DNA of 20,196 nt. Source: Chromera velia. Its lineage: Eukaryota > Sar > Chromeraceae. The translations under genes and the position numbers were made by a program. The DNA lies in contig JAHBMJ010002316.1 in assembly GCA_018398765.1 (NCBI GenBank), positions 1-20,196 on the forward strand, written 5' to 3'. The notes beneath the pieces are model-generated. The model saw only the letters and a list, made by a program, of their open reading frames with translations, made no database searches and was not told the DNA's origin. Positions 1-9,326 of the stretch are shown here, piece after piece. Every line of letters begins with the position of its first letter. The first letter of the stretch is position 1.

Positions 1-202
1 ACAGACCTCGGCAGACAAGCGGCGTGCACCCCCCAGTGGGCTCTCTGGCCTCTTCCCCTTGGAGAGGCGAGTCCTTCCTTCCTTCATGTCTCTTCCTTCG
101 CCTTTGTCTTTCTTTTTCTTGTCTCTTTCTTTGCCTGTGAAAGCTGCGCGTGTCCTTCCTTACATTTCCTTGTTTTGCTCGTCCACTTGCGTTCTCTTTG
201 TC

Positions 203-323
203 AGAAGAAAAAAAGAAAGAAAGAAAGAAAGAAAAAAAGAAAAAAAAGAGAAAGAAAGAAAGAAAGAAAGAAAGAAAAAGAAAAAAAGGAAAAGAAAGGA
301 AGGAAGGAAGGAAGGAAGGAAGG
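203..323. repeat. Purine microsatellite (GAAA/GGAA type)
   Basis: About 120 bases contain only A and G on the + strand. GAAA units dominate first and GGAA units at the end. Lysine-rich or phenylalanine/serine-rich open frames across it are by-products of the repeat. It probably lies in the intron upstream of the exon at 421-582. Confidence 0.95.
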
Positions 324-420
324 AGGCGATATAGTATCTGCGAATTTGGATACTTTCCAGTTTTTTCATTTCTTCCCTTCGCCTGTGTATTCGATCTTCC
401 TTTCTTTCCGATGCCTGCAG

Positions 421-1003
421 GCACTTGGGAAGCCGCGCTTGAGCCTGGGCCCTGGAGGTTCGAGGGCCCGGAGAGGAGGTGATCGAGACCAAGGGACAGA
501 CAGGGCGCCCAGCCTCCTCTTCGTCTTGACACTCGTCAAACTGTCCTCTCTTGTCGGAGCGGCACCAGAGGATGTGCACAAGGTGAGGCGAGTCGACGAT
601 GAGTATAGTCAGAAAGTCACATGAAGTATTTAAGTTTTGTGCGCGAAAAGAGCATACCGAGAAGGTATAAGCGTGAGAACGAGCTTTCCGCTGTACTGCG
701 CCTTCTCTTCATGTACAGATCTAGAATGCACGGACGTTCTTCCTCTGTCTCCTTTCCGAAAAGATCTTCGCTGCGATCTCGCTCTCTCTCTCTCTCGCAC
801 ACACACACATGTGCGTGTGCCTGTGCCTGTGCGTGTGCGCGTGCGCGTGCGTGCGTGCGTGCGTGTGTGTGAGAGAGAGAGAGAGACTGTCATGACATCC
901 CGTGCAGGTCTTCTTGGCAGTGCAACTTTGGGTCCTCTCTTTGTTTTTTCAGTCGGATGGCGGCGGGGAAGAGAAAGGAGACGAAGGGCAAGAGGATCAG
1001 TAG
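421..1003 (+). CDS. Spliced 3' end of an unidentified gene (exons 421-582 and 953-1003)
   Basis: I do not recognise the product. The model rests on splice signals. A pyrimidine-rich acceptor ending in CTGCAG stands just before 421, and a good donor (CACAAG then GTGAGG) follows 582. The 162-nt exon is open only in the frame beginning ALGKPRLSLG and ending EDVHK. A second strong acceptor (TTTGTTTTTTCAG) ends at 952. The next exon continues in phase 0 with a Gly/Glu/Asp-rich tail beginning SDGGGEEKGDEG and stops at TAG 1001-1003. Together this gives 70 C-terminal residues, basic then hydrophobic then acidic. The intron 583-952 contains the compound microsatellite at 781-887. Upstream exons would lie left of 203 or outside the window. 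The AT-rich sequence after 1003 suits a 3' untranslated region. A - strand frame over 366-579 is the main competitor. Confidence 0.35.
781..887. repeat. Compound mirror microsatellite CT-CA-(GC/GT)-GT-GA
   Basis: The tract runs (CT)n, then (CA)n, then a GTGC/GTGCCT/GCGT core, then (GT)n and (GA)n. The left CT and CA arms (about 782-808) are the reverse complement of the right GT and GA arms (about 862-886), so a single strand could fold back on itself over a roughly 50-base loop. Confidence 0.9.
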
Positions 1004-1970
1004 GAACGGAGACTTCAGAGCGGAGCAATTTGGCGCTTCCCTTCCTTGTGACAAGCCCGCTGGGTATCAACCTGGAAGAACTCAAAATTATTATACATTT
1101 TATCTTGTTCGACGGTGGGCGAAATTTCAGCCAAATTTGCAAAGAACATTGATTTTGAAAAAACTAATTCAATTTGACGAAAGCTGTACAAGTCGTATAT
1201 CTGTGCAACATTCTATGTCAGATATCATTTCCGAACTATTAAATATAAAAATTTTAACTATATATATATTTGAAGTCTCCGAATTTACGTTGAATCACTA
1301 GTTGAATCACTAACTTTACAGTTGTTAACTAAGTTTTTTTCCGGGGGGCTAGTCGGGGGGGGAGGGGACTCAGGGGAAGGGGGGGGGATAATATGTAAGA
1401 GAGCAGCAGTATCAATTATTTCAAATGATCAAGCCTTTATTGATGTTGTTATAACTGCCTTGCAAGTTTAAGTAATTTAGATGCGTAATTTAAAGTAATT
1501 CAGAGTACTTTAGCAACATTTTAGCTTAGTAATTTAAAGTAATTTAAAGCAATTTGATGATTAAGGGTTAAATCCTAAATTTAGCGACGTGAAATCCCAA
1601 GCCACTAGCAAGGCTTTGAGGACAACCCAGAGCATACATTCATGAGGGGGGTGGGGGGGGGATGAGGAAGCCTGTATGCCAATCAGATCGATTCGCCTCA
1701 ACTTGCATGATCGACACAATGAACCTTCCTGAGACACTTGGCTAGCGCTTTAGAACCGCTTCTAGGCAGGATTGTACACAACAACTTGAACAACACCATT
1801 TCTTTCACTTTTTTTCTTATTATCAGAAATCCCGGTTGCACCTGTATTTAGAGTAATTTAAAGTAATTTAGAAAAATAAATTAAAGTAATTTAGAAAGCT
1901 TAGGCTTAATTACTAATTTAGTCATTTTGGTTAAACTTTGGAGGTCAATTTCTCGTGAACTATAAAGAGT
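1004..1970. other. AT-rich intergenic block with G-runs and an AAAGTAATTT motif
   Basis: No gene is seen. 1343-1387 holds at least four runs of four or more G within 45 bases, and 1645-1663 is a second G-rich tract. The decamer AAAGTAATTT or one-base variants recur at about 1475-1555 and 1850-1900. The first part may be the 3' untranslated region of the gene ending at 1003. Confidence 0.6.
1343..1387 (+). other. G-quadruplex-capable tract
   Basis: Runs of 6, 8, 4, 4 and 9 G occur within about 45 bases, separated by short spacers. This meets the usual G3+N1-7 pattern on the + strand. It lies in AT-rich sequence with no gene over it, so a structural rather than coding role is the only one I can suggest. 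Confidence 0.6.
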
Positions 1971-2007
1971 TAGAATTCGAGTGCCTGCTTGCCCCCTCCG
2001 AACTCAG

Positions 2008-2336
2008 ACCAATCGATTGATCGACTGCTGAAGAGATTCAAATCGATTGGCAGCATCCAACACATTCCTTCCAGATTGATGAGTGATGCAGGCAAAAAAG
2101 TAGCAGCAGCAATGAAAAATTCACGCTCGATGGAAAAAATGGAGCGCAGCGTACAAGGAGACTTCATGTATGGCGGCGACGTTTCTCGCTGTCGCAGTTC
2201 TCATCACAAAGCCCCAAGCTGCCAAGCCACTCAGTTGAATGAAGCCAGTGACCCACTAGAGAGCAAACAGATACAGATAAATGCAAGAAGAAGAACTGTA
2301 GAGAGACGTCCCAGGTCCCCACAAAAGATCTTGTAG
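2008..2336 (+). CDS. Unidentified ORF or exon
   Basis: This is an open frame of about 110 codons with unbiased, protein-like composition, unlike the low-complexity frames nearby. It contains the stretch FKSIGSIQHIPSRLMSDAGK, followed by a Met/Lys/Ser-rich segment and a basic C-terminus ending PRSPQKIL before TAG. A pyrimidine-rich acceptor (GCCCCCTCCGAACTCAG) ends at 2007. The first in-frame ATG is near 2079. No family is recognised and no clear donor or promoter was found. It may be a terminal exon or chance. Confidence 0.22.
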
Positions 2337-2339
2337 AGA

Positions 2340-3540
2340 CCTTCGGAGGTTGATTAGGGGATTACAGACATGGACAACGAAAGAAAGAAGAAAAAGAGAA
2401 GGAAGGGGGGAAGACGGGAACAAACGAACGAACGAACTAAAGAAAGAAAGAAAAGGAGGAAAGCCGATGACCGAATCCGTGGTTGTATCCCTGTCGTCCC
2501 GTCAGCTCTTTTCCATTTTTGTTCGCTTTCATCGATGTTTTGTCTTGCGGGTCGGAGTCCGCCGGGACATTTCCTTCCACGGTCCTGATGGACTAATCAA
2601 CCGGCTTGCTAAGTGACACAGTCCGTGGATCATGGAGGCACGCCCCCAAAATAGAAACCCAGAAATCATGCACTTTTTCTGTTTGACGACGGCTGGTACA
2701 GAAGAAAAGATGAGAGAATACGGCCGTCGAAGCAAGAGTGAAAAGAGAGAGACACGAATGAAACACAAAAACGCGCGCAAACCGGCACAAACAATACAAA
2801 GCGAGTAGCCAAGGAGGATAGAAAGGACACAATGAAGGGACGAATGCATCAAGAGCATGCACAAAGGTATGAAAGGGACAAAACAGGTAAAAGAACGAGG
2901 AATGAATGCGGGGAGGGAAACACGCATTAGGTGAAGAAAGTAGGCAGGCGCAGGCAGACAGGCCGGCAGGAAGGAAGCAAGGAATGAAGAAAGTTGGCAA
3001 GCAAGACACGAATGGATCAAAAGTCACCCATCGCATCGAATGCATGAATGAGAAGTGCACTCAACTGTACAGAGTGCGAATGATTCCACATTGTTGTTTG
3101 TAACCACGCACGCACACTGGCAGGCACACGCATGCACAAACACATAGACAAACACACATACACACACGAATTCCATGCCAAAAAGCAACGCGCCAGTTGC
3201 AAGGCTGCACATCTGGACGCGCTTCTGTACTCCCGTTAGTTTTCTTTCTGCTTCGCATGGGTGGTGTTTATCTTTGAACCCCACCCACCGGGAAATGGAA
3301 GGATGGAGGGAGGGAGCGAAGAAGTGAGGATGGGAGAAGACAGCAGAGGCAAAGAGGGAGGGAGGGAAAGAAGGAAAGAGAAGAGAAGCAAGACACATAA
3401 GGGGGTACATGGAGAAGTTTGGGATGGATGAAGAGTAGAAGAAAGAGAAAAAAGGTGAAACAAAAAAACATACCCAAAACTCGATCAACCTTCGTGGACC
3501 CGTTGGTACGCTCTGCCTATTCTGGATCAATGTACTTTCC
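2340..3540. other. Low-complexity region with weak - strand exon candidates
   Basis: The + strand is purine-rich over about 2360-2470, 2690-3020 and 3290-3460, with a CA-rich tract at 3105-3170. Read on the - strand these look like pyrimidine-rich introns. Two possible - strand exons are 3271-3168 (frame containing HPCEAERKLTGVQKRVQMCS, donor GTGTGT) and a piece starting at about 2693 after the acceptor TTTCTTCTGTACCAG. They cannot be joined into a gene with confidence. Confidence 0.3.
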
Positions 3541-3684
3541 CTCCCCCAAGCCCCCCCTCCCTCTGTCTTGATTGAATTTTGTCTTTCTGTTTTCCTTCCT
3601 TTCTCTTTGTTTCTTTCCTCATTTATTTCTCTCTGTCTTCCCTCTGTCGGCACGCTTCTTTCGACTACGGCCGTGCATGACGAG

Positions 3685-4122
3685 GCTGCAGAAGAAGAGC
3701 GCCCCGCTTTACTCGTTCTCTTAGACATTAAGGCCGTGGGCATCAGCACAAAGCGTTCGTTTGTCCTCATTTTCTTTGTGAGTCGATTTCCTCCTTTCTT
3801 TCTGCCTTTCTCTGTTTCTGTTTTGTTCCTTCCTGTATTGCCTTCCCTTTCCCTCCCCACCTCTCTTCCCACTCTGCCGGTTTGTCTCTCTTGCAACCTT
3901 CCTTCCGCTTCCTTCCACCCTGAGTGGCGAGAAGCAACAGAAAGACACGACAAGAAGGAAAAGGAAGATCGGACCGTCAATCGATCGATCGATGGATCAG
4001 TCTGTCTGTCTATCTGTCTGTCTGTCGATGGAGAGGTCGCTTGGTTGCTTGATCGATCGATCAATGTCCTCTTACACTCTCATCAACCCATCCACCCCTC
4101 AATCGATCCGTACGCGTTGTAG
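3685..4122 (+). CDS. Possible 3' exons of an unidentified gene (3685-3777 and 3925-4122)
   Basis: A 31-codon stretch encoding AAEEERPALLVLLDIKAVGI and a following basic-hydrophobic segment lies between a very long pyrimidine tract with an AG and a consensus donor (TTCTTT then GTGAGT at 3778). The pyrimidine-rich piece 3778-3924 ends CACCCTGAG. It is 147 nt long, so the frame stays open whether or not it is removed. The second exon starts WREATERHDKKEKEDRTVN, then reads through the GATC/TCTG microsatellite and stops at TAG 4120-4122. The family is unknown. The microsatellite-derived tail is a reason for doubt, as is the lack of a clear 5' part. An antisense frame is also open here. Confidence 0.28.
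   Translation, partial: AAEEERPALLVLLDIKAVGISTKRSFVLIFFVSRFPPFFLPFSVSVLFLPVLPSLSLPTSLPTLPVCLSCNLPSASFHPEWREATERHDKKEKEDRTVNRSIDGSVCLSICLSVDGEVAWLLDRSINVLLHSHQPIHPSIDPYAL
3979..4064. repeat. GATC and TCTG microsatellites
   Basis: ATCGATCGATCGAT is followed by repeated TCTG/TATC units to about 4028. A second GATCGATCGATCAAT block lies at 4050-4064 and is a near inverted copy of the first, so the two could pair around the TCTG tract. Confidence 0.85.
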
Positions 4123-4460
4123 TGCCCTCCCTTGTAGAGCCAGGTGAAGCTGTTTAACCAAAACTGGAAGCTTGGGTGACTCTGCTCCTCCAAGGTCATC
4201 TCTGAAAGTCAACAGGGGGAGAGGGTGGGGGGAAGATTTCACGTTGCACCGAAAATAGAAGGGTAGAATTTAAGGGGTTGGATCGAACTGAAACTGGATG
4301 ATCAGTATTTTTTACTTTGAGGATTGGACATTTGCTGGCCTCAAACAGTCACAACTGGATCTCCCTCACACATATGGGAAGCAGGCACAGAGAAAATGAA
4401 AGAGCCCAACTTGAAGACAAGATAGAGAAGACGGGTTCCGACACGTGGTATGTATGACAT

Positions 4461-4461
4461 T

Positions 4462-4504
<43 letters not shown>

Positions 4505-4522
4505 TCTCTGAGAGAGAGAGAG
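4461..4522. repeat. (GT)n(GA)n microsatellite
   Basis: About 12 GT units run directly into GA units, interrupted once by GTCTCT. The same GT-to-GA junction forms the right arm of the repeat at 781-887. Confidence 0.95.
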
Positions 4523-4640
4523 CAGATGGAGGCACACCTGCGAAGAGACCGCATGCTGAATGTCCTGGAGTGACCGAGTGACATGAAAACACTGGGAGAC
4601 AGCACAGATGGAGCGTGGGGAAGAGAGCGAAGCATATCTT

Positions 4641-4884
4641 TTAATCAATGACTTCTGAGTCTGTATCCTCTCTCCTCAAAATCTTCTTCTCTGCCGTACG
4701 AGAATTAATGTCACAAAAAAGATCAACGAAAAGACGGCGACATGTGCAAGAAGACATACCCCAGGTGTATTTGCCCCACGACGTTCTCATTGCCTCCTCC
4801 ACCGGGTCTTCATCCTCCTCCAGCTCCCCATTTCTGTCCCACCCATGGAACCACCTTCTCATCCGGTCTTCTGGCGACTCCACG
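4641..4884 (-). CDS. Unidentified small ORF or terminal exon
   Basis: A - strand frame with protein-like composition follows a long pyrimidine tract ending GATCAAGCAG (acceptor to 4885). The first ATG is 4862-4860. It starts MRRWFHGWDRNGELEEDEDP, continues with a Trp/Tyr-rich segment and a Cys-rich segment, and ends in an acidic tail (DTDSEVID) before TAA at 4643-4641. From the ATG it has 73 residues. A possible internal donor (GGGGTATGTC) would trim the middle. The opposite strand is also open across this span (4648-5121, Ser-rich), so strand assignment is uncertain. No family is recognised. Confidence 0.27.
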
Positions 4885-5447
4885 CTGCTTGATCGACGAG
4901 AAAGGGAGGCAGAAGAGCACAAGAGCAGTATGGAGGTCGAAAGGAGAGCGACGGGCAGCAACAGGAGAAATGGTAGGGCACGACCGGTATGGATCTACAC
5001 CGAGACCGAATTCTATTCCCGCATGATTTGTGTGATGTCGCACAGGCAGGCTTTTTCTTCCACGGGCATGGGACACAATCAAGAGACGAAGCGGCAGGAC
5101 GAGACGAGACGAGAAGACTGATCGACTGAAGAGAGAAGAAACATTGAAAGGAAACAGCACGTACAACCTTCCTGCCTCAAGAACAGTCCGGCCCTTCCAG
5201 ATGGATCGACCCTCCACATGAAGGCAATCGAAAGGAAAGACGAAATTAATTCGGGCTCACCTTCTGCAGAGAGCAATAGGGACGTAGGGGAACCATGGGG
5301 CTGGGGAGGGCCCGGAGGGGGAAGGGGCAGGGGCAGGCGCAGCGCCAGTGGCTTCACCTGAGAACAAACGGACAGAGAGAGGCATGGAGACTCACCATTC
5401 TTCCCCTTCTCTTTTTTTTCTTCATGCAGACAAACAGGGAGACAGAC

Positions 5448-5806
5448 CTAGGAGACAAACACAGACAAGCAGAGAGACAAATGTATAGATCTAAAAGCAT
5501 ACGTATTTTTTCTTTCTGCTTTCTTTATTTCCGTCCTTCCTGATTAAAAAAAAAAAATGGTGTCTATTTTCCTTCTCTGTTTTCCTCTATCCGAGCTCCC
5601 TCCCTTTCTTTCTTTCTTTCTCTCTCTCTCTCTCTCTCATTTTTCAATATACCTGTATGGCCCAGGGAGGGGGAAGGGGAGCGTCCCTGCAGATATGAAG
5701 AAGACATGAGAGAGGTGCACTTCACTTTTTGCGAATTCAGAGGCGAAAAAGAGCTATTCAGGGGGAAGGCAGCCTTTGGACTTTGTTGCATGCCGGCTTC
5801 ACCCAT
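5448..5806 (-). CDS. Small two-exon gene model, unidentified
   Basis: Exon 1 (5806-5653) opens with ATG and encodes MGEAGMQQSPKAAFPLNSSF and about 30 further Ser/Pro-rich residues. It ends at CATACAG followed by the donor GTATAT. The 113-nt intron holds the GA-rich microsatellite and ends in a run of T then AATCAG. Exon 2 (5539-5448) joins in phase 1 and encodes GRTEIKKAERKNTYAFRSIH, then a short hydrophobic tail, then TAG. The spliced product would be 81 residues. The splice signals and matching phase are the only support. There is no homology that I recognise, and chance matches of this kind are possible in such sequence. Confidence 0.3.
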
Positions 5807-6743
5807 TACTTCGATGGATGCTTTCTTCGGTTGCCTTTTTTTTTTGAATCAAGTCTCGACTGGTCTCCTCCTATCCTCACCCCGTCAACTTTCTTTTCTT
5901 TGATACCACTCTTCTTGAACCGTTGCCCCTCCCTTCACATTGTTGGAGGCTGTGAGAGAGAGTCAACACGTGAATTGATGAACGAGTGGAGGGCGGATGC
6001 TTATCATCCGTACTCGATTGAAGTGAATTTCCAGAAAAAACACAGGCATGACACTACGTTAGGTGACGGCTTCTACACCTTCCTCCAGGACACACCTGCG
6101 CGTCTGCCACAGTCACTGGGGCCCTCTTCTTCTTCTTTCCCGGGGTCGCGCCTGCAGAGAAGACAAGACAGGGACGACACATGCAGTCGTACAGACACAC
6201 AACCATGCATGCATGTATCGGTCAGTTGGAGATTTAAGGACCGACAGTCAACGACGGCGATTAATCAATGAAAGACGGCCTTGGCCTTCCCTCCCTGCCA
6301 GTTTGCATGTGCAGAGAGCAGGGGAGCGGAGGGCAAAAGTTTGAGGGAACCGATGCAGGAATTAAAGAGAAGAAAAGTGTGTTTGGAAGTTCACAGATAT
6401 TCGAGCACTGCAAAAAGGGAAGAGATTTTGTGTTTCCGTTCTTCTTGATTGGGAACACAGGCTTTGCGTAAAATTTCGGGCGGGTTTTGGCGTATGTCGA
6501 TTGAGAAAGAAAGGGCTTTGAGTGCCGTACCAGCAAAGGATCCAGCTTTCTTGATGTCTGTGAGACGATGTCAGACGAAAAAATAGTTTCAAAAAGAGAA
6601 ACATGTTTTTCCACCGCTTGTCGATCGCGGCTCACGAAGAAAAGGTTTTCTGAAGTGGGAGAAAGAAAAAAACCTTGCTGCTGTCATTCTGATTCGGAAA
6701 TGTTACACACACACTAGCTACTGACAGTCACAGTTCTTTTCCC
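5807..6743. other. Intergenic region with one unassigned - strand ORF
   Basis: The only non-repetitive long frame is on the - strand, about 6635-6261. It contains SLFETIFSSDIVSQTSRKLD and ends in a TGA-less low-complexity stretch before TAA. It lacks an ATG near its start, follows a weak acceptor (TTTTCTTCGTGAG) and has no recognised family. It could be a distal exon of the gene read from 9326, or nothing. Confidence 0.25.
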
Positions 6744-7617
6744 TCACGTGCTGCAACAGCGGAGTAAGCGCGAAGGAAAACAAAAAACAGAACAACAAAA
6801 GATACTCTGGGAGACGCACACTCCTGCCAGAGGACCGACAGGAAGGAGGCCAGAGATCACCGCAGAGGACTGACTTTTTGGCAAACTGACAGGAGACGCC
6901 CCCCTCATCCTCGTCCTCTTATCCTTCTGCGAAGTTCCGAGCCCGAAGGTCTCATAGGAAGGAGGCACACCACCTCCAGTCTGGTAGGAAGGAGGCACAC
7001 AACCTCCAGTCTCGTGGGAAGGAGGTTCAGTCTCGTAGGAAGGAGGCACACCACCTCCAGTCTGGTAGGAAGGAGACACACAACCTCCAGTCTGGTAGGA
7101 AGGAGGTAGACACCCCCCCTGTCCTGCAGCCCTCTGCACACCGATCGGTGGGGGGGGGGCAGAATCCGGGTGCGTTGCCAGGGCGGCCCCTTCCCTCCGG
7201 ACCGGCCCCCTCACGTTGTGCGTTACGGGCAGAGAAGACAGGCCCTGCATCAGCAGCAGGTGAGGGGCCTGCAAATCGAGGAAAAGGTCCGGCACTGAAG
7301 ACACGATCTGAGAAGGAGGAACTGGCGGTGTGAGTGGGAACGAACGGACGTGCCTGTGCAGAGAGATGCCCGGCGCTTTCCTTTGTCCCCCCCTTCCCCT
7401 TCTTTTCTTCGGGACAGAAGAACGGAGCGGCATCTGGGTTCAGCGAGGAGACGGGGGGGCTGGATATGGAGACGGCTCCCGATGCAGGGTCAGGAGGCAG
7501 GTTGGATAGGCCGGTAAGTCCGGAAGGGAGAACAGACCCAGACACAGACACAGAGGGGACGGTGGCCGTGGAGTCCGACAGAGAGGCAAGCTTGGTCGTT
7601 TCCCTGCTTCCTGCTGT
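6744..7617 (-). CDS. Probable downstream exons of the vWA gene with a PPSY repeat array
   Basis: The model joins exon 2 (7617-7215) and exon 3 (7123-6744) to the vWA exon. Exon 2 follows the acceptor GTGCATTCTGCAG in the same phase as the upstream donor and encodes a Ser/Pro/Val-rich linker with a Lys-rich patch (EEKKGKGGTK). It ends at CACAAC followed by GTGAGG. After a 91-nt intron with a C-rich tract, exon 3 enters the frame encoding GGCLPPSYQTGGC and five related units. Four units keep PPSY, one reads SPSY and one PPSH. PPxY is a known ligand of WW domains. The frame ends with TGA-free hydrophobic sequence and stops at 6744. The spliced total with the vWA exon would be about 707 residues. 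The exon 3 frame choice is the weakest point, because other frames are also open. Confidence 0.35.
6949..7119 (-). repeat. 30-bp minisatellite encoding PPSY-type decapeptides
   Basis: Six tandem units begin at 6949, 6979, 7009, 7030, 7060 and 7090. Five are 30 bp and the third is 21 bp, having lost exactly 9 bp. Unit length and deletion are both multiples of three. On the - strand one frame reads PPSYQTGGGV-like decapeptides. Confidence 0.9.
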
Positions 7618-7985
7618 CTGCAGAATGCACTCACACAGAGGAAACACGAAGGAAATCGCCAATCGGAAAGAAGTCAGAAAAATAAATGAATGGAGGCAAA
7701 AGGTGCAGACACGCAAATCGACGACCTGACTGAGAAAGGAAGACACACGGACAGCTGCGAACACACATGCGCACGCAGAGAAATCAGGCTCAAGAAGGTG
7801 CAACGAATTCGAGAGAGAGGCACAAGGGCGCAAAGAGGAGAGAGAAAGTGTGTAGGTGCTCGAGAAACGACTGCGAGAGAGAGAAAAGAGCGTCTTGATT
7901 CGAAATCTGAGAGACCGCTCTGAGCAAACAGTCAGGGAGACAGGCACGCAGACGACGCATTGACGAGACGGACGCGCATACCGAC

Positions 7986-9326
7986 CTGAGAAGGAAAAGA
8001 ATCCCTAACCCGATGATCTCCTTCAGCTGTCCCCTTGCCCCCCGATTTCTGTCTCTCTGCTTCTTCAGCTGTCCCACTTTCCTCCTCTGCTTTCTGCTCC
8101 TCCCTCTCCTTCTCTCCGTCGACTACCTCGGACCCAGGCACAGGCCCCTGCATGCCCGGATGGCTGGACTGGACAACGGGACTGGACTCAGGCTGCGGGG
8201 CAAGGGTCACTGCGACAAATGCTGTGAGGAGTTGGCTCCATGAGGGGAAAGGGGGGAACTTGAAGGGCAGGAGGGAGGGGTCCTTCTGCATCTGTGTCTG
8301 GTGCATCGTCAGGAAGTGACACAGGAGGAAGTTCTGATTCCGAATCACAGCGGCAGCAACCCCCGCAGCCTGCAGAGCAAACTGAGGGTTCGGTGCCACA
8401 AAGGCAGACGACAGGGGGAGGCCCAGATCGTGCGCGGTCTTGGACACCTCTCTTGAGTTGATCCCGAGACCAAACAGAAGGAAAACCCACCCCCGAGACT
8501 GACGGGCTTCGATCAGAGACTGCAGAGAGGAAACGGAAGGGAACATTGAATTTTCTTCCCCAAGTCTATCCGTCTGGCCTTCAGACTGACTACCCTCCCT
8601 CTGGGCATCCTGCGATCCGCTGAGGACAACGAAGATCACCTGAGGCCTTGAAAGGAGAACTTCGCTTGTCTGAGGGTTCGGCTGTTGCGTCTGTCCACTG
8701 TCCTGGGAATCTGGATTTTGCTTCTTCACACTGGCGGTGGGGACTTCTCCTTCTTCTTCTTCTTTGTTTGGGTCAGAGGCGTCCTTCAGGATTTGGTCGA
8801 CTTTCGGAATCACGGCAGAGAGGGCTTTGGTGAGGGCGAACGGATCTCTCGAACCCTTCTCTGATGAGGAGATCAGGGCAGTCCTCATCGCACTTCCGTC
8901 ACCGAGGGGGACTGCGTCGGTGTCCTCATTCTCGCAGAACATCAGGGTCTCGTTGTTGAAGGCGCAGATGGTCAGGCGAGGGGAGGGTTCGTGAGTGTCT
9001 TCCTGAACTTGAGACGGCTTTGGGATCGGTTTCCAGTTGCTCTGCTGCTGAACGAACTCGTCAAGGCAGTCAAGGCTAAAAACCAAATTGCTCGTACTGT
9101 CAGTGGAAGAAGAGTCGACCAGCAGCACAAAGTGCGTTCCCTTCGCACCGCAAGGTTGTGGAAGTGGAGTGGTCATGGCCGACGTGCCTTTGCAACACTC
9201 AACCTCCTTCCCTTGGGTAACGCTTGAAATCGGCAGAGAGCCAGACTGAACGTCTTCCTCTTTTATTGCGAGAGTCGGAGGGTGTCCCTCCGTGCTCCCG
9301 CGTGGCTTTTCAGTCGACTCGGACAT
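7986..9326 (-). CDS. von Willebrand factor A-like domain protein (first exon)
   Basis: This is the longest convincing host ORF. It starts at ATG 9326-9324, and CAG followed by GTCGGT after codon 447 is a possible donor. Unspliced, it would run to TGA at 7932 (464 residues). Residues 1-60 are a polar leader. Residues 64-75 (THFVLLVDSSST) match the first vWA strand and a DxSxT variant of the metal-binding MIDAS motif. RLTICAFNNET (117-127) matches the next strand, and GDGSAMRTAL (142-151) the loop carrying the conserved Thr. QVIFVVLSGS (229-238) fits the strand that normally ends in Asp-Gly, but the Asp is missing. WVFLLFGLGINSREVSKTAH with LGLPLSSAF matches the last strand and helix of vWA proteins with an FLGAN-type motif. 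Residues 185-260 are an acidic or Gln-rich insertion. Residues 400-445 are Glu/Lys-rich. Ligand and role are unknown. Loss of one MIDAS residue suggests weak or no metal binding. Confidence 0.72.

Noticed and set aside
59-624. Several Lys/Arg-rich or Phe/Ser-rich frames across 160-340 on both strands
   Set aside because: They exist because the GAAA microsatellite has no stops in most frames; only the part after 421 has splice support.
3024-4064. A 346-codon - strand frame
   Set aside because: It crosses several microsatellites and purine tracts, has a biased composition, and contains stretches that look like introns. I kept only weak exon candidates.
6949-7119. CRISPR-like array
   Set aside because: The repeats are head-to-tail with no spacers, typical of a minisatellite, in eukaryotic DNA.
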